Below, piece after piece: positions 44,709-53,240 of a stretch of DNA of 64,000 nt; the stretch's first letter is position 1; each line of letters opens with the position of its first letter. The notes beneath the pieces are model-generated. The model did not search any database. It saw only the letters and a list, made by a program, of their open reading frames with translations, and was not told the origin of the DNA. The position numbers and the translations under genes were made by a program. Source of the stretch: Flavilitoribacter sp020436695 (lineage in GTDB: Bacteria; Bacteroidota; Bacteroidia; Chitinophagales; Saprospiraceae); NCBI GenBank assembly GCA_041392665.1, contig JAWKLQ010000017.1, positions 124,001 to 188,000 on the forward strand. The letters run 5' to 3'.

Positions 44709-44829
44709 TACAGGAATCAGTAGATTTGGAGAGATTCTTCGGACATAATGGAGAATACCAGTTAGGGCATCCCAGGGCCTTTAAGCCGTGCAATTAACCC
44801 GTAAACCAGCCCGACACAAATTCTACTTT

Positions 44830-46305
44830 ATGAAAAGCTTTCTTTTACCTCTACTGGCTTTGCTGTCCAGTCTTGGGCTACAGGCCCAGATCACCGTCAC
44901 CTCCTCGACTTTGCCGGCCATTGGAGATAAATTGCGCTATTCCTGGGCTTACAACCAGGCCACTTTTGGGATGATCACCCCTCCTGGTTTTGATGAGGTC
45001 TGGGACTTCACCGTGCTAACCGCCGATGAATCCATTGAAGAAGTGTATATCGATCCCAGCCTGGGGCAATATGCCTATCGATTCCCCGGCGCCAACATCA
45101 TGACCAAGAACGCCGCTGGAGAAGAACGCTACTTCGTGGTGTCCGGTTCGGGCTTACGCCTGATCGGCTGGACCGAGAACAAGCTGTTCGGCGAGCCCTT
45201 TACCGTAGTTTATGACTTCACCAGAGACGGGCGTATTCCCAATGCAGGAATCAATGAACGCTTTACACCTCTTAATTTTTTCGACACTTATGCGCAAAAC
45301 GCGAACATTTTGGAGGGATATAAATTTTACGATTTGCCGCCCGCCCTGGTAAATGCGTATCTGGCGGCAGGTCTTACTACTACAGATTCCATTCGGCTGC
45401 GCTACTCTTATAGTAATTTTCAATCCGTGAACGCTTCTGGCACCCTGACTATTCCGGGCCCGAACCCACAGCCACAGTATCCGGTGCTTCGTCAAAATAC
45501 TACCCAATACAGAGAGGGAAGAGTAGATGCGCATGTTATTCCTTTAGGCTGGCTGGACATTACCGATCTCACCATGCAATACTTCCCGGCCAGTATTGCC
45601 AACCTGGGCGTCGACACCACCGGGGCCCACACGTTCTTCAACGATGTAGTCAAAGAAGAGATCGCCCGGATCACGCTCAACGCCGAGGGGCGACCGCACG
45701 ATGTGCGGTTCAAGAATAATACCCCGCCCAGTTGTTTTGATCCCGATCTGGTAAACGCTACGCTCAACGGCGATCCTATTGCTCCCGGCAATTATGCAGC
45801 CAGCCAGACCATTACCTCTGCCGGACGGGTCGCCACCCTAACTACCGTGCAGTTCACTGCCGGGATCCAGATCGCTCTACAACCGGGTTTCATAGCGGAA
45901 GCAGGTTCTGGTTTTACGGCAAAGGTCATCAATTGCCCTGCCGGTGCCGCCCCGCTGGTCATTACCGAAGATCAAGAGATTGCTCGGGCGCCATTTCCAA
46001 TCGGCCCTACAGGCCAGGAAAACATTCCACGCCTATTAAGTGCCGAAGGCCGTCTCAGTATCTACCCGAATCCGGTACACCACTCAGCAAAGATCGACTA
46101 TTCTTTGTCCGGTCCCGGCCCAGTATGGGTGGGCATATCGGATATGAACGGCCGTTTGTTGCAGGCATTGAAAGCAACGGATTGGCAGGAGGCTGGTGAA
46201 TACTCCGTGAATTGGATGCCGGCGAACAGCAGCCCAGGAGTGTACTATGCGTTGCTCAAAACGAATGAAGGGGTAGTGTCTAAGAAAATGGTCTTGATCC
46301 GGTAA
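44830..46305 (+). CDS. Secreted protein with T9SS type A sorting domain
   Basis: From the ATG at 44830 this is a 491-aa secreted protein with signal peptide MKSFLLPLLALLSSLGLQAQ. The N-terminal ~270 residues are a beta-rich, Tyr/Phe-rich part with no family I recognise (DKLRYSWAYNQATFGM...). About 310-370 matches the '3-coathanger stack' element (AGNYAASQTITSAG, then IALQPGFIAEAGSGFTAKV). The last 75 residues (LSIYPNPVHH to KMVLIR) are the T9SS sorting domain. It is probably exported to the surface or medium. The in-frame start 14 codons upstream lacks the signal peptide. Confidence 0.8.
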   Translation: MKSFLLPLLALLSSLGLQAQITVTSSTLPAIGDKLRYSWAYNQATFGMITPPGFDEVWDFTVLTADESIEEVYIDPSLGQYAYRFPGANIMTKNAAGEERYFVVSGSGLRLIGWTENKLFGEPFTVVYDFTRDGRIPNAGINERFTPLNFFDTYAQNANILEGYKFYDLPPALVNAYLAAGLTTTDSIRLRYSYSNFQSVNASGTLTIPGPNPQPQYPVLRQNTTQYREGRVDAHVIPLGWLDITDLTMQYFPASIANLGVDTTGAHTFFNDVVKEEIARITLNAEGRPHDVRFKNNTPPSCFDPDLVNATLNGDPIAPGNYAASQTITSAGRVATLTTVQFTAGIQIALQPGFIAEAGSGFTAKVINCPAGAAPLVITEDQEIARAPFPIGPTGQENIPRLLSAEGRLSIYPNPVHHSAKIDYSLSGPGPVWVGISDMNGRLLQALKATDWQEAGEYSVNWMPANSSPGVYYALLKTNEGVVSKKMVLIR

Positions 46306-46429
46306 GGCCAGGGGCTGGCTGTTACCACTATTCTTTCCAGGAATTGAAATTCATGTGACTAATACCAACGCCTTTCAGATCGATCCCTAAAATGATCCTT
46401 TTATTCATTGCGGTTTTAATTTCAGGTCA

Positions 46430-48082
46430 TTACTTCTTCACTTCCGCCCGTTGTCTGTTCAGTTTCCGGAACTCTTCCGGCGTAAGCTTCCAGTATTCGA
46501 TAATCGGATTTTCAGCTACCTTTGCGTTGTATTCCTCAATGAAGCGCTGATTCAAACTATCATTGTCCTGATATTTTTCCCGGAGCTCTTCCAACTGTTG
46601 ATGCAGCACGGCCTGCACATCGGCATAAGCCGGATCATCATAAACGTTATGCATTTCCATCGGGTCTTTCTCCAGATCGATCAGCTCCCATTCATCTATG
46701 TCGTAATAGAAGTGGATCAGTTTATACTTATCGGTCGTGATCCCGTAATGCCGCATCACATTGTGCTCGGAGGGATGTTCGTAGTAGTGATAGTAATGCG
46801 CGGTTCGCCAATCGGGGGGAGTCTCCCCTTTCAGGATCGGCACCATGCTTTGGCCCTGCATATCAGAGGGGATCTCAGCTCCGGCAACGTCCAGGAAAGT
46901 TTCGCCAAAATCCAGATTAGACACCAGCTTATTGTTTACGCTCCCGGGGTCAACCACTCCCGGCCAGCGGACCAGCAGCGGGGTACGCAATGATTCCCGG
47001 TACATCCAGCGCTTATCGAACCAGCCATGTTCGCCCAGGTAAAATCCCTGATCAGAAGTGTAGACCACAATGGTATTCTCTTCCAGACCATTTTCCTTTA
47101 AATAATCCAGTACCCGGCCTACGCTCTTATCCACCGCAGCAACGCAGGACAGATAATCCCTCATATAGCGTTGGTATTTGAATCTTACCAGCTCGTCTCC
47201 GGTAGGGTTCGTTTTTTTGTATTCCTCGTAAATAGGCCCGTAAACGGCATCCCATCTCTTCAGTTGTTCTTCATTTAGTCCTCCCCGAGGCTGATCGGTC
47301 ATCTTCAGGTCCCGATCCATATACATCGTGGAAGCAATGGTCATATTGTTTAATTTGGCGGCATCTCTTCCGCCGGAATAATCATCAAAAAGGGTTGAAG
47401 GCTCCGGGAAAGTGACGTCCTCATACATACCCAGTTCGTTGGGTCCCGGGTCCCAGGCCCGGTGGGGCGCCTTATGCTGCATCATGACCATAAAAGGCTG
47501 CTCGGAATCTTTGACCCCTTCCAGCCAGTCGATCGCTTTATCTGTAATGATGTCGGTCGTATAGCCTTCCATCTTGTATTCACCGTCCTGGTTGATGAAG
47601 GTAGGGTTGTAATAACTTCCCTGCCCTGGGAGTATATCGTAATAGTCAAAACCGGTGGGTGTTTCGCCAAGGTGTAATTTACCGATCATTGCCGTTTTGT
47701 ATCCTACTTGTTGCAGTACCTTAGTGAAGGTCGGCTGACTGAAATCGAATTTGGAACCGATCGTATTATCGATAAAACCATTCATATGGCTGTATTTCCC
47801 GGTGAGAATGGTTGCCCGGGAAGGGCCGCAGATCGAGTTCGTTACCAGACAGTGATTGAAGAGCATTCCCTGTTGGGCCAGTCGGTCAATGTTAGGCGTG
47901 GGGGCAAGCGTCGCCAATGGCCCTCCGTAGGCACTGATGGCCTGATAGGCGTGATCGTCGCTCATAATGAAGATAATATTCGGCCTTTTCGGTGCCTCTG
48001 CAGTCGTTTCCGAAGTACATTGAAAGAAGGTCAATGTCAATACACTCAGGATAATGCCTAGGAATAGTTGTTTTATATTCAT
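46430..48082 (-). CDS. Sulfatase (formylglycine type), likely glycan-specific
   Basis: This 550-aa exported sulfatase has a signal peptide with a Cys at 22 (possible lipoprotein). It has the metal ligands SDDH (41-44) and the activation motif CGPSR (C85) inside SICGPSRATILTG, where Cys becomes formylglycine. Later motifs YTSDQGFYLGEHGWFDKRWMYRES complete the alkaline-phosphatase-like fold. It resembles S1 sulfatases that act on GlcNAc-6-sulfate or related glycans; the substrate is inferred. No anaerobic or aerobic FGE gene is in the window. It follows the sensor kinase gene by 28 bases on the same strand. Confidence 0.9.
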   Translation of the reverse strand: MNIKQLFLGIILSVLTLTFFQCTSETTAEAPKRPNIIFIMSDDHAYQAISAYGGPLATLAPTPNIDRLAQQGMLFNHCLVTNSICGPSRATILTGKYSHMNGFIDNTIGSKFDFSQPTFTKVLQQVGYKTAMIGKLHLGETPTGFDYYDILPGQGSYYNPTFINQDGEYKMEGYTTDIITDKAIDWLEGVKDSEQPFMVMMQHKAPHRAWDPGPNELGMYEDVTFPEPSTLFDDYSGGRDAAKLNNMTIASTMYMDRDLKMTDQPRGGLNEEQLKRWDAVYGPIYEEYKKTNPTGDELVRFKYQRYMRDYLSCVAAVDKSVGRVLDYLKENGLEENTIVVYTSDQGFYLGEHGWFDKRWMYRESLRTPLLVRWPGVVDPGSVNNKLVSNLDFGETFLDVAGAEIPSDMQGQSMVPILKGETPPDWRTAHYYHYYEHPSEHNVMRHYGITTDKYKLIHFYYDIDEWELIDLEKDPMEMHNVYDDPAYADVQAVLHQQLEELREKYQDNDSLNQRFIEEYNAKVAENPIIEYWKLTPEEFRKLNRQRAEVKK

Positions 48083-48110
48083 TCTATTAACTATTTTAAA
48101 AAAATCAGGT

Positions 48111-51100
48111 CTACTTTAGCCGAATACTCAGCTCTACGCGAGTACCCATTGCATCGCCTTCCGCAGAGACCAGATCGATAACCCGAACGGATGTTTCCAT
48201 ATTGTAAGCCTTATTGATGATATCGATCCGCTCCTGGGTAATGTTCATACCCATTGAAGTCTTTTTGAATTTTTTGGATGCGAGTTCTGCCGATTTTTTC
48301 CGACCGACACCATTGTCTTCTATAGTACATTGCAGGAAATTGTTGACCTTTTTCAGCTCAATAACAATAGCCCCTTTTTCTTTCTTGTGTCTCAGGCCAT
48401 GCCAGATCGCATTTTCCACATAGGGCTGCATGAGCATGGGAGGAATATCAATATTTTCCGTTTCGAGTTCTTCATCCACAATGATCTCATAAGTAAAGCT
48501 CTCCCGGAGACGAAGGTTCTCCATTTCCATATATAGCGAGAGCGCCTCCAGTTCGTCCTTGATCGAAACATAATTGGAGCGCGAATTTTGCAAAATAAGC
48601 CTGATCAGTCGCGAAAAACCGTTGAGATATTCCGAAGCCTTCCTGGTTTCATTCCTGATGATGTAACTTTCAATGGAGTTCAGGCAGTTAAAAATGAAGT
48701 GTGGATTCATCTGTGAACGCAGGGCGGTGAGTTCAACACTGGCCAGCTTATTTTCGAAGTCAGACCGAATGCGCTCTGCTTTTCTCACCTGCCGTAAGCG
48801 GTAACGATAAAAAGTATACACACCAGCCAGGATGAGCAGGATCACACTCCCTTTAAACCACCAGCGCTGCCACCAGGGGATGGCCACATTCAGGTCAATC
48901 TTCAGGGGTTTTTCATTCCAGATCCCGTCCCGATTAGCGGCTTTGACCAGAAAGGTATAATGTCCACCATCAACATTGGTGTAAGCGGCATAGGATCGTT
49001 GACCGGAGTGGACCCATTCATCATCCACACCTTCCAGCTTATACTGGTACTGGTGATGATTGGGGTTGGTAAACCCGATGGAGGAAAATTCAAATGAAAA
49101 GTAGTTTTCCCAATAATTCAGATCGATGTGCTGAGTCATGAAAAGGCTTGAATCCGATGGCCAGGGGTTGTTATACACGTTGAAAGCCGTCAGATAAGGC
49201 TGCGGCTGCTCCCGGCTGATGTTTAATTTCAATGGATCAAAAATACTCATGCCCTTTCGAAATCCGACTGCGATCTCTCCCGAAGATAGTGTTTCCACCT
49301 GATTCACAGTAGACACTTTCAGGTCTTCATCCAGCCATTGTAGTCCGTCCAGTTCGTTGTAGATCTCTACCGTTCTGCGATCCGGGTGAATTTTAAGCAG
49401 TCCGCTGGGGCTATACGTCCACAAATTATTTTCGCGGTCAACTGCCAGTTTGGCTACCCCCAGAGAAGCGTCAGCCTTTCCCTTGATGATCCGCACAGAA
49501 TCAGCAGAGGTATATTGAGCAAACGAATATCTCCGGTAGATGCCTTTCATTGGTGCACCAGGATCGATCGCTCCCAACAAACCTTCCTCTTCATCACTTA
49601 CCCAGAGAATACCATCCTGCCCTTCCACAAAATCTTTGGGAGTACGAAAAGTATGCTCCGGATCATCTTCGCTGAGCAGGAAATGAAAAGCATCCTCCTC
49701 ATAAGAATAATAAGCTATACCACCGCATACGGAGATCCAGACCTGCTGCCGGCTGTCTTCGTAGAACGCCCAGCGAAAACGGGGTTGCCCACAGGCAGGC
49801 AGCCACTCTGCCAGGGAACTTACTTCCCAGGTTCGCGGATCGATCTTGAGAACGCCGTTCTCCAGTCCTCCCAACCAGATATACCCTTTACTGTCGATAA
49901 ACATGTTCAGCCAGTTTCGTTCGGGTGGTAATTTATCGGAAACCGGGTGAAGCACCATGGAGCGCCCGTCTGCCGACAATGTATACATGGCATTTCGTTC
50001 CAGAATGAGTAGTTGCCCATCTTCCAGCAATACCAGGTCACTCCCGTTAAAGAGTCGGCCTGAGTAATCTGCCGGCATCGGTATGTGCTGCCATGTCCCT
50101 TCGGCTAGATCATAACGATGAAGACCATTACCTGCACTAACATTTAGATAGATCAGCCCCCTTTCCGGATCTTCCAGTATCCGCTGGGTGATAAAAGGAG
50201 ATGAAGCACCATTCGTTTCGTAAAAATAATTTGGAAATTGGGTCGTAGCCGGATCGTACACTTTCAAACCAGAAGTACTGGTCGACCAGATCCTTCCATC
50301 CCGATCGATCAGGTCAATATCGTAGGCTATCTTCTGATCGGGATCATCCTGCCAGGGGTAGGATAAGCTTTGATCTCCGGTATTCAATACGGCAATCCCT
50401 CTATTGCAACTGATCCAGATCTCATCGGCAGATTTTGGATACATCCACCCAAAGTTCCACGCTTCCTGAGGTACCAGCTTCTTTATTATTGTTTTGGTCT
50501 GGGGCTGGTAGACCGTTATCTGCCCGGAATCATCGAGAATATACAATTGCCCATCGGTATGTGCCTGTAACTGACGGATGCCCGGGACTACCACATGCGA
50601 ATAATCAAAGGTATTATCCTGTTTATTGAAAGCTAATAATCGATGGTTGGTCCCGGTCCAGATGACCGCATCATTTGCGCCATCCTGTTCCAGTGCCTGA
50701 ATTGACTCCGTGCCCTCACCCTGGCTTGGAACGGGGATATATTGCAAAAACTTTTCCTGCTGGTCATCCAGGCGATAAAGTATATGAGAGCGCAGGCCCA
50801 ACCACAGTACGCTTTGCCGGTCTACCTGTAGCCTCGACACGTAATTGGAAGCCAAAGAAGTCGAATCCTGATCATCATGTACATAAGTCTTAAAGTTACC
50901 CTTTGCTGGTTGATAGACATTCAACCCACCGAATGTACCGATCCAAACCTGCCCGTTATTCGGATCGGCAGCCATACTGATAACAGAATTGTTGGTAAGC
51001 GAGAGGGAATCCCCGGCCTGATGACGAAAGACCTCGATGCGTTTTCCATCGAACCGTGAAAGCCCGTCATAACTACCGATCCAGACGAATCCATAAGCGT

Positions 51101-51251
51101 CCTGCACCAATCCTCGCAAATAATGATTAGGCAGTCCGTCTTCCGCACTAATGATCCTACTAGGATGCACCAGATCATATTGGGCGATTGCCGGCTTGCT
51201 GAGATAGGTAACAAATAGAACTACCAGACAACGAAAAAATACTTTCTTCAT
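48111..51251 (-). CDS. Two-component propeller sensor kinase, LytS/MNPHF type
   Basis: This 1046-aa membrane sensor has a signal peptide, then propeller repeats of the two-component regulator type (LPNHYLRGLVQDAYGFVWIGSYDGL and similar, about 30-690), a Y_Y_Y domain (about 715-785), one membrane helix (about 795-812) and a histidine-kinase domain with SQMNPHFIFNCLNS (H851) and the ATPase box VENAIWHGLRHKKEKGAI with DNGVG. Such kinases pair with LytTR regulators, but none is adjacent, so its partner is encoded elsewhere. The sulfatase gene directly downstream suggests it senses a sulfated glycan. Confidence 0.9.
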   Translation of the reverse strand: MKKVFFRCLVVLFVTYLSKPAIAQYDLVHPSRIISAEDGLPNHYLRGLVQDAYGFVWIGSYDGLSRFDGKRIEVFRHQAGDSLSLTNNSVISMAADPNNGQVWIGTFGGLNVYQPAKGNFKTYVHDDQDSTSLASNYVSRLQVDRQSVLWLGLRSHILYRLDDQQEKFLQYIPVPSQGEGTESIQALEQDGANDAVIWTGTNHRLLAFNKQDNTFDYSHVVVPGIRQLQAHTDGQLYILDDSGQITVYQPQTKTIIKKLVPQEAWNFGWMYPKSADEIWISCNRGIAVLNTGDQSLSYPWQDDPDQKIAYDIDLIDRDGRIWSTSTSGLKVYDPATTQFPNYFYETNGASSPFITQRILEDPERGLIYLNVSAGNGLHRYDLAEGTWQHIPMPADYSGRLFNGSDLVLLEDGQLLILERNAMYTLSADGRSMVLHPVSDKLPPERNWLNMFIDSKGYIWLGGLENGVLKIDPRTWEVSSLAEWLPACGQPRFRWAFYEDSRQQVWISVCGGIAYYSYEEDAFHFLLSEDDPEHTFRTPKDFVEGQDGILWVSDEEEGLLGAIDPGAPMKGIYRRYSFAQYTSADSVRIIKGKADASLGVAKLAVDRENNLWTYSPSGLLKIHPDRRTVEIYNELDGLQWLDEDLKVSTVNQVETLSSGEIAVGFRKGMSIFDPLKLNISREQPQPYLTAFNVYNNPWPSDSSLFMTQHIDLNYWENYFSFEFSSIGFTNPNHHQYQYKLEGVDDEWVHSGQRSYAAYTNVDGGHYTFLVKAANRDGIWNEKPLKIDLNVAIPWWQRWWFKGSVILLILAGVYTFYRYRLRQVRKAERIRSDFENKLASVELTALRSQMNPHFIFNCLNSIESYIIRNETRKASEYLNGFSRLIRLILQNSRSNYVSIKDELEALSLYMEMENLRLRESFTYEIIVDEELETENIDIPPMLMQPYVENAIWHGLRHKKEKGAIVIELKKVNNFLQCTIEDNGVGRKKSAELASKKFKKTSMGMNITQERIDIINKAYNMETSVRVIDLVSAEGDAMGTRVELSIRLK

Positions 51252-51607
51252 GAAAATATGCGACCGGATTTAGAGGTTTATCCAATTACTCAGAACATTT
51301 TTAAATTTTCCTGATTGAGCGAGAGAGAGCAAATTTTGTTCTGACCGAGGCAAAAAACGCAGGCATACTTAGAAAGTACGGCGAGGCTTTTTAACGAAGG
51401 GCGGGAGAAAATTTGCCGCTCGCAGCCGATTGAGGGAATTTTAAACATGTTCTCGATAGGAAAGATACCAAAAAGGGATAAAAAGAGAAGACTAGCCGGC
51501 ATTTTTCGGATGATAGATAAGATTGCGCTGGCCATTCGTTGTGTATTCAAGCTTGTTTTTTACCTCTTAATGCACTAAATTGATATCTCACTAACGCAGT
51601 TCTCATC
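51252..51607. other. Intergenic region with a MITE-like palindrome
   Basis: This 356-base stretch precedes the sensor kinase gene (leftward) and the 39-codon peptide gene (rightward). It contains the large palindrome at 51291-51454 and then an AT-rich part with TAAATTGA (about 51577) preceded by TTG (about 51562), a weak promoter for the peptide gene. Confidence 0.5.
51291..51454. repeat. MITE-like 164-bp imperfect palindrome
   Basis: The left end (AGAACATTTTTAAATTTTCC) and the reverse complement of the right end (AGAACATGTTTAAAATTCCC) align over about 75 bases each, including GCAAATTTT and AAAAA blocks, around a centre GCATACTTAGAAAGTACGGC. The element is flanked by no clear target duplication. 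A half-copy of one end (GGCTGCCAATTGAGGGAA, then TTTAAACATGTT) lies at 60935-60970. No transposase is present, so if mobile it is non-autonomous. Confidence 0.6.
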
Positions 51608-51727
51608 ATGAAAAAAGGAAAACCCATATCCGGACTTGATAAATTTCAAGATCAAAAACTTACCGTCAAAGCTACAAAAACCATCAAAGGTGGAGGAAAA
51701 GTTAACTGGGGCCTGGCAATCGTTTAA
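51608..51727 (+). CDS. 39-aa double-glycine-leader peptide (RiPP precursor-like)
   Basis: A short frame with ATG at 51608 encodes MKKGKPISGLDKFQDQKL, then TVKATKTIKGGG and a tail KVNWGLAIV. The leader (basic start, LDKFxDxKL, IKGG) is the pattern of Bacteroidota GG-leader peptides, cut after Gly-Gly by a C39-type peptidase transporter. The mature part would be about 9-10 residues with no Cys, Ser or Thr, so it is not a lanthipeptide; it might be a signal peptide-like pheromone or a worn copy. No transporter or modifying gene is adjacent. The upstream region has a weak promoter. The next gene converges. Confidence 0.6.
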   Translation: MKKGKPISGLDKFQDQKLTVKATKTIKGGGKVNWGLAIV

Positions 51728-51788
51728 AAAGTTCAGGCCGTTCAGCTTTATTTCATCGTCCTCCTACTTTTCCTCCCAACGATACTTT

Positions 51789-53060
51789 TTATTGGTTAGC
51801 CGCCAGCATGATCGGCCCATACACTGCATCCCGGAATTTTTTATGCAATGCTCCGTCAAATGGAAATTTCTGCACAAAAAGTACGGCCGTCAGTTCATTC
51901 ACCGGATCCACCCAAAACAGAGTGCTGGCAGCACCATCCCAAAAGAACTCCCCTACTATACCGTGGTTTTCTTCCACGGTGGCCGGTGGACGGGTACGCA
52001 CGGCAAAATCAATTCCGAAACCGACCTGCCCTTTACTGGGCAACCACATTCTTTGGGAGATCGTATCCGATAACTGATTGGTAGCCATCAACTCCACCGT
52101 CTCCGGTTTTAGGATAGTAGCCCCGTCGAAAGTGCCCTTGTGTACCAGCATACGGGCGAACCGCATGTAATTGTCGAGCGTTGATGTAAGCCCGTAACCA
52201 CCGGGAGTTAATGGCCAGCGATTGAGGTTAAAGCTGTTTGCCCCTTCGTCGGGCACCCGGTCTAAATTGCCGTCTTCCGTCATCCGGTACATGCCCGCAA
52301 ACCGGGGCTGATCGTTTTCTGGAATATAATATCTGGTCTGATCCATTTTTAACGGATCAAGTACATGAGTCTGAAGATACTCCGCATAGGGTACTCCTGA
52401 CAGGCGCTCTACCATAAACGCCTGCACGTCTACCGAAGGTCCATAAGCCCACTGATCGCCGGGATGAAAAGCCAGGGGCAGACTGCCAAATTTCTCCGCC
52501 ATTTCTACCAGGGTATTTTCCCGGTCCATGGGGTTCGTTTCTCTAACCAGTTTGCCAAAAGCCGTCGTATCAGCAGTATTACTCACGATTCCGGAGGTGT
52601 GACGCGTGATATCCCGGATGGTAACTGGTCGGTGCGCGGGTTCCAGGATCATGTTACCTTCTTCGTCCGGCCCCACGTATACCTGCATATCCGCAAATTC
52701 CGGAGCGTATTTAGACAGCGGATCATCCAGTTCAAATGCCCCCTGTTCGTAGAGCGTCATCAGGGCCGTGCCGGTGATCGGTTTGGTCATCGAATAGATC
52801 CGCACAATGGTATTGCGATCCATCGGCTTTTTTGCCTCGCTGTCAGCATAACCAAAGGCATTAAAGTATACTTCCTGGTCTTTTTCGTAGATCAGAGCCG
52901 ACACGCCTGCAATAGAGCCGGCATCTACGAGGCTTTTCAGAGTAGAATCGATACGGGTCGTTGCCGTTTCATCGATAATTAATTGTTCGGTGCTGGTCTC
53001 AGTCGGGCTACACGCCAACAGGCTGCCCAGGAGCAGGGTAAATAAGAGGGTACGGTACAT
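51789..53060 (-). CDS. Serine hydrolase (class C beta-lactamase family), lipoprotein
   Basis: This 423-aa protein has a lipobox (LLAC, C17) and the penicillin-binding-protein-like fold: SMTK (S90, K93) as the nucleophile and base, WAYGPSVD (YxN-type region) and VGEFFWDGAAS in place of the KTG box. Such proteins are usually esterases or D-amino-acid peptidases rather than true beta-lactamases. The length is normal. It lies between the GG-peptide gene and the hybrid kinase and has no clear partner. A related, broken gene lies at the right edge of the window. Confidence 0.88.
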   Translation of the reverse strand: MYRTLLFTLLLGSLLACSPTETSTEQLIIDETATTRIDSTLKSLVDAGSIAGVSALIYEKDQEVYFNAFGYADSEAKKPMDRNTIVRIYSMTKPITGTALMTLYEQGAFELDDPLSKYAPEFADMQVYVGPDEEGNMILEPAHRPVTIRDITRHTSGIVSNTADTTAFGKLVRETNPMDRENTLVEMAEKFGSLPLAFHPGDQWAYGPSVDVQAFMVERLSGVPYAEYLQTHVLDPLKMDQTRYYIPENDQPRFAGMYRMTEDGNLDRVPDEGANSFNLNRWPLTPGGYGLTSTLDNYMRFARMLVHKGTFDGATILKPETVELMATNQLSDTISQRMWLPSKGQVGFGIDFAVRTRPPATVEENHGIVGEFFWDGAASTLFWVDPVNELTAVLFVQKFPFDGALHKKFRDAVYGPIMLAANQ

Positions 53061-53149
53061 GGTTTTTCGTTTTAAGAATATAAAAAGCTAAAAAGTTCTC
53101 AGCTATAAGCTGGGAACTATTACGAAAGTACTAGTATTTTCAGCTTCGG

Positions 53150-53180
53150 TTGATTCCCTCTCGGTAAAAGTTTATCTTTA
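53150..53180 (+). promoter_or_regulatory. Candidate promoter of the hybrid sensor kinase gene
   Basis: TTG (53150-53152), 20 bases, then TATCTTTA (53173-53180) matches TTG-N20-TAnnTTTG at all but the last base. It is 60 bases before the chosen ATG. Confidence 0.5.
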
Positions 53181-53240
53181 TTCTGTTTATTAAACCTTGC
53201 CTGCCATAATGGTCATATTAAAGTGATTAATCCGGCATTT

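Noticed and set aside
49386..49931. 181-codon plus-strand frame
   Set aside because: Antisense to the propeller sensor kinase, which is clearly coding.
51636..52073. 145-codon plus-strand frame
   Set aside because: Overlaps both the GG-leader peptide gene and, in antisense, the serine hydrolase; composition is that of a shadow frame.
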